Shown: positions 58,958-64,000 of the stretch, one piece after another
How the letters are laid out: each line of letters begins with the position of its first letter
Position numbering within the stretch: the first letter of the stretch is position 1
Assembly: GCF_005889735.1 (NCBI RefSeq)
Contig: NZ_VCKY01000010.1
Span: 1-64,000, forward strand
Length of the DNA: 64,000 nt
DNA from: Nonomuraea turkmeniaca
GTDB lineage: Bacteria > Actinomycetota > Actinomycetes > Streptosporangiales > Streptosporangiaceae
Reading direction: 5' to 3'
Translations under genes and position numbers: made by a program
The notes under the pieces: model-generated
What the model was told of the DNA's origin: nothing
What the model saw: only the letters and a program-made list of their open reading frames with translations
Database searches by the model: none

Positions 58958-59539
58958 ATGTTCATGGCGCGGTACATGACACGTTCGATGCTCAGGTTCG
59001 CGGTGGGGGCGGCGGCGGGGTACGTGCTCGCGGTGCGTCCGTGGCACCTCCGCTGGGGCGCCGACGACGGCGAGGTCCATGGCGAGATGGCAGGTGACGA
59101 CATCGTCAGCATGCCGCAGTACCAGGCGACCCGCGCCATCACCGTCGACGCCCTCCCGGCCGCCGTCTGGCCCTGGCTCGTCCAGCTGGGCGGCTACACG
59201 GAGGCGTCCGCGGAGGGAGACGCCACGATCGAACAGCAAGGCCTCAAGGTCGGCGACACGCTGCACCCCGGCGACGAGGGCGCCGTGTTCATCGTGGAGC
59301 AGGCCGATCCCCCGCACACGCTCGTGCTGGTCCATCGGGGCCAAGACGCCGCCACCACCTGCTCCATCTCGCTCCGCGAGGTGGACGACGCCAGGACCAG
59401 GATGGTGTTCCGCACCCGGATCAAGGCCGAGCCCGGTCTGAGCGGCACCCTCTTCCTGGCCAGGGTGGACCTGGCCGACTTCCTGACCGTGCGCAGGCAG
59501 ATGTTGACGATCAAGTCCCGCGCCGAGCCCGCGCGCTGA
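58958..59539 (+). CDS. SRPBCC (START-like) superfamily protein
   Basis: 193 residues, ATG with AAGGAG seven bases upstream. One N-terminal hydrophobic segment (MLRFAVGAAAGYVLAV) may anchor it. The rest follows the polyketide cyclase/SRPBCC pattern: ATRAITVDALPAAVWPWLVQ, LGGYTEASAEGDATIEQQGL, VGDTLHPGDEGAVFIVEQAD, LREVDDARTRMVFRTRIKAE. Such proteins bind hydrophobic ligands in a deep pocket. It is monocistronic with a strong terminator; the ligand is unknown. Confidence 0.85.
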   Translation: MFMARYMTRSMLRFAVGAAAGYVLAVRPWHLRWGADDGEVHGEMAGDDIVSMPQYQATRAITVDALPAAVWPWLVQLGGYTEASAEGDATIEQQGLKVGDTLHPGDEGAVFIVEQADPPHTLVLVHRGQDAATTCSISLREVDDARTRMVFRTRIKAEPGLSGTLFLARVDLADFLTVRRQMLTIKSRAEPAR

Positions 59540-59552
59540 CCGCGAGCAGCCG

Positions 59553-59586
59553 ACGGCGCCGTCCCCTTCCTGGGGGACGGCGCCGT
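59553..59586 (+). terminator. Terminator of the SRPBCC gene
   Basis: ACGGCGCCGTCCCC pairs perfectly with GGGGACGGCGCCGT around a 6-base loop, followed by TCGG. Confidence 0.9.
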
Positions 59587-59635
59587 TCGGTGTTGACGCG
59601 AGACCTTTCTGGCAATTACGGTTCCCGCGATTGGT

Positions 59636-59667
59636 GAAATGTTCGCCACATTTCCGAAACTTTCGGA
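59636..59667. promoter_or_regulatory. Two overlapping palindromes before the GH30 gene
   Basis: GAAATGT-TCGCC-ACATTTC (59636-59654) and TCCGAAA-C-TTTCGGA (59653-59667) share two bases. The second runs into the GGAGG ribosome site, so a bound repressor, or an RNA hairpin, could block both transcription and translation. Confidence 0.55.
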
Positions 59668-59673
59668 GGCACC

Positions 59674-61008
59674 ATGTTACGAGGACTTGTCGCGGTCACC
59701 TTGCTCGGTCTCCTGGTGGTGAACCCGGCGCATGCGGCGGAACCCCCGGCCATCACCGTGAACGAGCGCGTCACCCACCAACAGATCGACGGCTTCGGCA
59801 TCTCACAAGCGTTCCGCCGGAACGAGCTGCTCGAGGCGCTGACGCCGGCGCAGCAACGGGAGATCCTCGATCTGTGGTTCGACCGCGAGAAGGGGGCCGG
59901 GCTCAGCATTCTGCGCCTTGGCATCGGCTCCTCCCCCGCGGGCAGCCCTTACGACCACATGGTGTCGATCCAGCCGGAGAACCCGGGCGGCCCGGATGCC
60001 CCGCCCAAGTACGTGTGGGACGGCGACGACAACAGCCAGGTCTGGGTGGCCAAGGAGGCCAAGGCGTACGGCGTGAAGCGGTTCTTCGCCGACGCCTGGA
60101 GCGCGCCCGGCTACATGAAGACCAACGGCGACGACAAGAACGGCGGGAACCTGCTGCCGGAGTGGGAGAAGGCTTACGCCAACTACCTGCTGGCGTACAC
60201 GAAGTTCTACGCCAAGGAAGGCATCAAGATCACCGACCTGGGGTTCACGAACGAGCCCGACTGGACGGCCACGTACGCCTCCATGCGCTTCGCCCCGGAG
60301 CAGGCCGCGCAGTTCGTCAAGGTGCTCGGCCCGATCACCAAGGGCAGCGTGAACCTGGTCTGCTGCGACTCGTTCGGCTGGAACCAGGCCAAGGCGTACA
60401 CGGCGGCGATCGAGGCCGACCCCGAGGCCCGCCGCTGGGTGAAGACCCACGCCGGCCACACGTACGCCAGCCCCGTGGACGCCCCGCTGCCGACCAACAG
60501 GAAGTCCTGGATGTCGGAGTGGAACCCCAACGGCTCGACCTGGAACGAGGCCTGGGACGACGGCAGCGGCTACGACGGCTTCACGATCGCCCAGGCCATC
60601 CACGACGCGCTCACGCTGGGCGACGTCAGCGCCTACATCTACTGGCTGGGCGCCTCGCGCGGCACGACGAGGGCGTTCATGCAGGTCGACGACACGGCGA
60701 AGACGTACAAGGTGTCGAAGCGGTTGTGGGCGATGGCGGCCTACAGCCGGTTCATCCGGCCGGGCGCGGTCCGGGTGGACGCCGCGGCGGCGAACCCGGC
60801 GCTGAAGGTCTCGGCCTTCCGCAACCCGGACGGGTCGAAGGTGATCGTGGCGCTCAACACGAGCACCGAGGCCGTCTCGTGGAACGGCGTGCGCGGCCGG
60901 GCGACCGCGTACGTGACGAACAACGACAACTCGCTCACCCCGTCGGCCGTGACCGGCCACACGGTGACCCTCCAGCCGCGGGCCCTCACCACCATCGTGG
61001 TCCGCTGA
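59674..61008 (+). CDS. Secreted GH30 family glycoside hydrolase
   Basis: 444 residues with signal peptide (LVAVTLLGLLVVNPAHAAEP). The GH30 barrel starts HQQIDGFGISQAFRRNELLE; the acid/base Glu lies in DLGFTNEPDWTATYASM and the nucleophile Glu in SWMSEWNPNGS. WSAPGYMKTNGD and DVSAYIYWLGASRGTTRAF are also typical. The C-terminal beta-domain (ALKVSAFRNPDGSKVIVALN) completes the family architecture. Members include endo-xylanases, glucuronoxylanases and beta-1,6-glucanases. The palindromes upstream suggest regulation shared with the chitinase gene. Confidence 0.95.
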   Translation: MLRGLVAVTLLGLLVVNPAHAAEPPAITVNERVTHQQIDGFGISQAFRRNELLEALTPAQQREILDLWFDREKGAGLSILRLGIGSSPAGSPYDHMVSIQPENPGGPDAPPKYVWDGDDNSQVWVAKEAKAYGVKRFFADAWSAPGYMKTNGDDKNGGNLLPEWEKAYANYLLAYTKFYAKEGIKITDLGFTNEPDWTATYASMRFAPEQAAQFVKVLGPITKGSVNLVCCDSFGWNQAKAYTAAIEADPEARRWVKTHAGHTYASPVDAPLPTNRKSWMSEWNPNGSTWNEAWDDGSGYDGFTIAQAIHDALTLGDVSAYIYWLGASRGTTRAFMQVDDTAKTYKVSKRLWAMAAYSRFIRPGAVRVDAAAANPALKVSAFRNPDGSKVIVALNTSTEAVSWNGVRGRATAYVTNNDNSLTPSAVTGHTVTLQPRALTTIVVR

Positions 61009-61010
61009 TC

Positions 61011-61052
61011 GGCGGCGAGAGCCCGGAACGCGCTCCCCGGGCTCTCGCCGCC
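61011..61052. terminator. Bidirectional terminator between GH30 and MetE-like genes
   Basis: GGCGGCGAGAGCCCGG (61011-61026) and its exact complement (61037-61052) form a 16-bp stem. It starts two bases after the GH30 stop and ends eight bases before the convergent stop. Confidence 0.92.
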
Positions 61053-61060
61053 CCATGAGG

Positions 61061-62161
61061 TCAGCCCCACACCTCCTGGGCGGTCTCGACGATCAGACGG
61101 AGCTTGGCGAACTGCTGGTCGGCCGTCAGCTCGTTGCCCTCGACCGTGGAGGAGAACCCGCACTGCGGCGACAGGCAAATCTGGTCGAGGTCGACGAACT
61201 TGGCGGCCTCGTCGATGCGCCGCTTGAGCGTGTCCTTCGACTCCAGCCCGCCGTGCTTCGTCGTGACCAGCCCGAGCACGACCATCTTCCCCTTGGGCAC
61301 GTACCGCAGCGGCTCGAAGCCTCCGGACCGCTCGTCGTCGTACTCCAGGAAGAACCCGTCCACCTTCAGCTCCCCGAACAGCGCCTCCGCGACGAAGTCG
61401 TAGCTGCCCGAGGCGGCCCAGGAGGAGCGGAAGTTGCCGCGGCACATGTGCGTCGTGATCGTCATCCCGGCCGGCTTGGCCGCCAGCGCGGCGTTGATCT
61501 GCTTGATGTAGCGCAGGTGCATGTGCTCGGCGTCGTCGCCCCGCGACGCGAGCTCCGCCCGCTGCGCCGGGTCGTTCAGGTAGGCCAGGCTGGTGTCGTC
61601 GAACTGCAGGTACGTGCACCCCAGCGCGCCGATCCTGCGTACCTGCTCGGCGTAGGCCGCGCTGAGGTCACGCCAGAACTCCTCGACGTCCGGGTACACC
61701 TCCGGGTCGATGGCCGCCGGCCCGCCGCGGTAGTGCACCATGCTCGGCGACGGGATGGTCAGCTTCGGCACGGCGCTGGTCACGGTGTCCCGCAGGAACG
61801 TGAAGTCGTCGGCGAAGACCGGCTCGTTCAGCTTGATCCGGTCGTGCACGCGCAGCGCCGCCGGGGTGAACTCGATGTCGCCCTTCTCGTTGTGGAAGCG
61901 CACGGTGATGTGCTCGTCCGTGGCCTGGCCGATGCCGCCGAGCCGGTAGATGAAGTCCATGTGCCAGGAGGCCCGGCGGAACTCCCCGTCGGTCGCGCTC
62001 TGCAGCCCGATCTCCTCCTGCCTGCGCACCACCTCTTGGATGGCCGCGTCCTCCGCTGCCCGCAGCTCGTCACCCGTGAGGTTCTCGCGGGCACTGAGCA
62101 GGGACTGCGGGCGCAGGAGGCTGCCGACGTGGTCGGCGCGGAAAGGCGGTGAGGTACGCAT
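61061..62161 (-). CDS. Cobalamin-independent methionine synthase II family (MetE C-domain-like) protein
   Basis: 366 residues, shorter than true MetE (~750) because it is a single C-terminal-type barrel. RADHVGSLLRP and DGEFRRASWHMDFI are typical of the group. Zinc-ligand regions are ITTHMCRGNFRSSW and QICLSPQCGFSSTVEGNEL. Stand-alone members transfer methyl groups between small sulfur or other nucleophile substrates, and several sit in catabolic operons. It lies six bases after an acyl-CoA ligase gene, so the two probably act on one substrate. True methionine synthesis is not implied. Confidence 0.9.
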   Translation of the reverse strand: MRTSPPFRADHVGSLLRPQSLLSARENLTGDELRAAEDAAIQEVVRRQEEIGLQSATDGEFRRASWHMDFIYRLGGIGQATDEHITVRFHNEKGDIEFTPAALRVHDRIKLNEPVFADDFTFLRDTVTSAVPKLTIPSPSMVHYRGGPAAIDPEVYPDVEEFWRDLSAAYAEQVRRIGALGCTYLQFDDTSLAYLNDPAQRAELASRGDDAEHMHLRYIKQINAALAAKPAGMTITTHMCRGNFRSSWAASGSYDFVAEALFGELKVDGFFLEYDDERSGGFEPLRYVPKGKMVVLGLVTTKHGGLESKDTLKRRIDEAAKFVDLDQICLSPQCGFSSTVEGNELTADQQFAKLRLIVETAQEVWG

Positions 62162-62167
62162 TGCGGA

Positions 62168-63637
62168 TCAACTCCCGTAGAGCTTTCTGAGCGGGGCCTT
62201 GAGCAGCTTGCCCGCCGCGTTCTTGGGCAGTTCAGGGACGAATTCCAGATGTTTCGGGATTTTGAAGCGGGCCAGCCGGCCGTCCAGATGCTTGAGCAGC
62301 TCCTCGGCCTCGGCCGTCGCGCCCGGCCGCAACACGACCAGGGCCTTGCCCACTTCGCCCCACTGGTCGTCGGACACGCCGATCACCGCGCACTCGGCGA
62401 CCGCAGGGTGGCTGTAGAGCACGCTCTCCACCTCGGCGGGATAGATGTTCTCGCCGCCGGAGATGATCACGTCGTTGAGCCGGTCCGTGATGCGCACGTA
62501 GCCGTCCTCGTCGGCCACGCCGACGTCGCCGGAGCGGAACCAGCCGTCGGGCGAGAGCACCTTCGCGCTCTCCTCGGGGCGCCGCCAATAGCCGGACATG
62601 ACGTTGGGCCCCTGGACATGGACCTCGCCGGGCTCGCCTGGGGCCGCGTCCACGCCCCCGGCCGTGACCAGGCGCACGTCGGAGAAGAAGCACGGCACAC
62701 CGGCCGTGCCGGCCTTGTCGACGGAGTGCTCGGCCCCGAGGAAGAGCGCGCCGGGCGCGGTCTCGGTCATGCCGTAGCCCTGCAGGAACGTCAGCCCGCG
62801 CTCCTGGTAGGTGCTGATCAGCGGCAGGGGCACCGGCGCGCCCCCGCACAGCAGGTGGCGCAGGCTCGACAGATCGGCCTTCGCCCAGCGCGGGGACTGG
62901 GCGAGGACGTTGAACATCGACGGCACGCCGAACATCACCGTCACCCGCTCGGCCTCGATCAGGTCGAACGTGCGCTCCACGTCGAACGACGGCTCCAGGA
63001 TGGCCCGGCCCCCCTTGAGCACGGCGGGGATCAGCGTCTGCGCCAGCGCCGCGATGTGGAACATCGGGGCGCTGATCAGCATCACCTCGTCGTGCGCGAG
63101 CGGCACGTCCACCAGCAGGTTGACGGTGTTCCAGATGAGGTTGGCGTGCGTGAGCATGGCGCCCTTGGGCCGTCCCGTGGTGCCGGAGGTGTACATGATC
63201 AGGCACACGTCGTCCTGGGCGACCGGCTCGTCGATCGGCTCGGGCGCGCCCGACGCCAGCAGGTCCTCGTACTCCGCGGCCAGGATGTGCCGGCCGGGCA
63301 GCCCCTGACCGTCCAGCCCCTCGCCGAGCAGCAGGACCGACGCGTCCGCGTCCTCCAGGATGAAGCGCAGCTCGGGCGTCGCCAGCCGGGTGTTGAGCGG
63401 GACGAACACCGCTCCCAGCAACCCCGCCGCGAAGAACGTCTCGACCAGCGCGGGATGGTTCGGCCCGAGGTAGGCCACCCGGTCACCGCGTCCCACGCCC
63501 AGCGCGGAAGCCAGCCGGTACGTCCGTTCGCGCAGGTCACCGTAGGTGAAATCGTGCCCGCGGCAGGTCAGCGCCACCCGGCCGGGTGTCATGCGGGCCC
63601 TGCGCGCCGGCCACGATCCAAGCCCCTGGTTCCGCAT
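62168..63637 (-). CDS. AMP-forming acyl-CoA synthetase/ligase
   Basis: 489 residues. The adenylate-forming motifs are LIMYTSGTTGRPKGAMLTHA (P-loop), GYGMTETAP, GWFRSGDVGVADEDGYVRIT and the C-terminal catalytic Lys in LPKNAAGKLLKAPLRKL. It activates a carboxylic acid as acyl-AMP and then acyl-CoA. The type matches medium-chain or aromatic acyl-CoA ligases. It is the first gene of an operon with the MetE-like protein. A PaaX-type regulator gene upstream on the same strand supports an aromatic-acid or phenylacetate-like substrate. Confidence 0.94.
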   Translation of the reverse strand: MRNQGLGSWPARRARMTPGRVALTCRGHDFTYGDLRERTYRLASALGVGRGDRVAYLGPNHPALVETFFAAGLLGAVFVPLNTRLATPELRFILEDADASVLLLGEGLDGQGLPGRHILAAEYEDLLASGAPEPIDEPVAQDDVCLIMYTSGTTGRPKGAMLTHANLIWNTVNLLVDVPLAHDEVMLISAPMFHIAALAQTLIPAVLKGGRAILEPSFDVERTFDLIEAERVTVMFGVPSMFNVLAQSPRWAKADLSSLRHLLCGGAPVPLPLISTYQERGLTFLQGYGMTETAPGALFLGAEHSVDKAGTAGVPCFFSDVRLVTAGGVDAAPGEPGEVHVQGPNVMSGYWRRPEESAKVLSPDGWFRSGDVGVADEDGYVRITDRLNDVIISGGENIYPAEVESVLYSHPAVAECAVIGVSDDQWGEVGKALVVLRPGATAEAEELLKHLDGRLARFKIPKHLEFVPELPKNAAGKLLKAPLRKLYGS

Positions 63638-63680
63638 CAGTGCTCCTCCAGGCTCAAGTTAGGCCACTGGACGATCGCTG

Positions 63681-64000
63681 TCACCGTTCTGCCCAACTTT
63701 CGTCGGGCACCGTGTCGAGGAGCCGCTCGGCGATCGCCGCGGCCTCCGGCCTGAACCGCTCGTGCAGCGTGTGGCAGACCCGTTGCGCCTTCTCCGCGGG
63801 CCAATCGTGCGGCAGGTACCGCAGCGGGAGCCGCGGGTCGGTCCTGATGATCTGCAGCCAGCCGGTGAGCAACGTCAGCGAGCGGGCCAGGTCGTCGGGT
63901 GCGTCCGGCGCGGGGTCGGCCTGGTCCCAGCAGCGCAAAAAGGCCCGGTAACGCTCGCCCAGGCCGGCCAGGTCGTACGCGTCGCGTACCAGCGCCTGCA
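63681..64000 (-). CDS. PaaX family transcriptional regulator, C-terminal part
   Basis: The gene enters from the right edge and stops at 63681; about 106 C-terminal residues are visible. They match the PaaX C-terminal domain: LVRDAYDLAGLGERYRAFLR, LTLLTGWLQIIRTDPRLPLR, YLPHDWPAEKAQRVCHTLHE, RFRPEAAAIAERLLD. PaaX-type proteins repress phenylacetate and related aromatic pathways until the CoA thioester binds. It lies 43 bases ahead of the acyl-CoA ligase gene, whose product would make such a thioester, so it may regulate that operon. Confidence 0.8.
   Translation of the reverse strand, partial: QALVRDAYDLAGLGERYRAFLRCWDQADPAPDAPDDLARSLTLLTGWLQIIRTDPRLPLRYLPHDWPAEKAQRVCHTLHERFRPEAAAIAERLLDTVPDESWAER

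Noticed and set aside
61061-62161. Methionine synthase metE
   Set aside because: Too short for MetE and located in an acyl-CoA ligase operon; it belongs to the single-domain family of wider function.

Overview
The window is a 64 kb piece of a high-GC actinomycete chromosome. Third codon positions are almost all G or C, GTG and TTG starts are common, ATGA/GTGA/TGATG stop-start overlaps are frequent, and many products are twin-arginine or lipobox exports. Soil-type secreted hydrolases (fungalysin, M28 peptidase, GH18, GH30, LamG remnant) and a membrane Ser/Thr kinase with WD40 repeats fit a Streptosporangiaceae/Nonomuraea-like organism; that placement is inference. I see no rRNA, tRNA, CRISPR array, transposase or phage gene.

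Layout. 1-5750: amidohydrolase (cut by the edge), secreted M36 metalloprotease, secreted endonuclease/exonuclease/phosphatase-fold protein, GntR/UTRA regulator. 5761-7878: trpBA with its own promoter and a palindrome resembling a trp operator. 7873-12708: a five-gene organosulfur operon (SsuABC-like transporter, flavin monooxygenase, FMN reductase) preceded by an apparently leaderless cysteine-containing leader peptide. 12749-15648: ABM monooxygenase, a WXG100-like pair with remnants, FAH-family hydrolase. 15804-19752: multicopper oxidase operon divergent from a histidine kinase/response regulator pair, plus a 34-residue membrane peptide with a TTG start. 19835-31664: envelope and surface genes (L,D-transpeptidase, lone cytochrome b, polysaccharide deacetylase, Vgb-like lipoprotein, phosphatase lipoprotein, STPK-WD40, S33 hydrolase).

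31817-39020 is a tightly coupled minus-strand operon of a SWIM-like protein, an unrecognised partner, a vWA protein, a MoxR-type AAA+ ATPase and a DUF5682-like protein. It matches the MoxR/vWA-centred multi-gene systems proposed to act in biological conflict. 39192-43893 holds decayed genes, a GH18 chitinase and an M28 peptidase. 43879-50283 is a LacI-controlled sugar ABC operon with a sulfatase and an aldo/keto reductase. 50680-53570 is a compact operon of MauD-like and MauE-like thiol-redox proteins around a Tat-exported protein with eight cysteines; its polytopic membrane gene is interrupted by an in-frame TGA. An ECF sigma factor with a propeller-like partner and a second multicopper oxidase follow. 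56778-64000 has TetR and other remnants, a nuclease/lamin-tail protein, an SRPBCC protein, GH30, a MetE-like enzyme, an acyl-CoA ligase and a PaaX-type regulator cut by the right edge.

Overall this is accessory-type chromosome: short operons with decayed gene fragments at many of their junctions. The best leads are the MoxR/vWA/DUF5682 operon, the MauD/E-like Cys-rich operon with its in-frame TGA, and the cis-regulatory sites (leader peptide, trp-operator-like palindrome, hydrolase palindromes).
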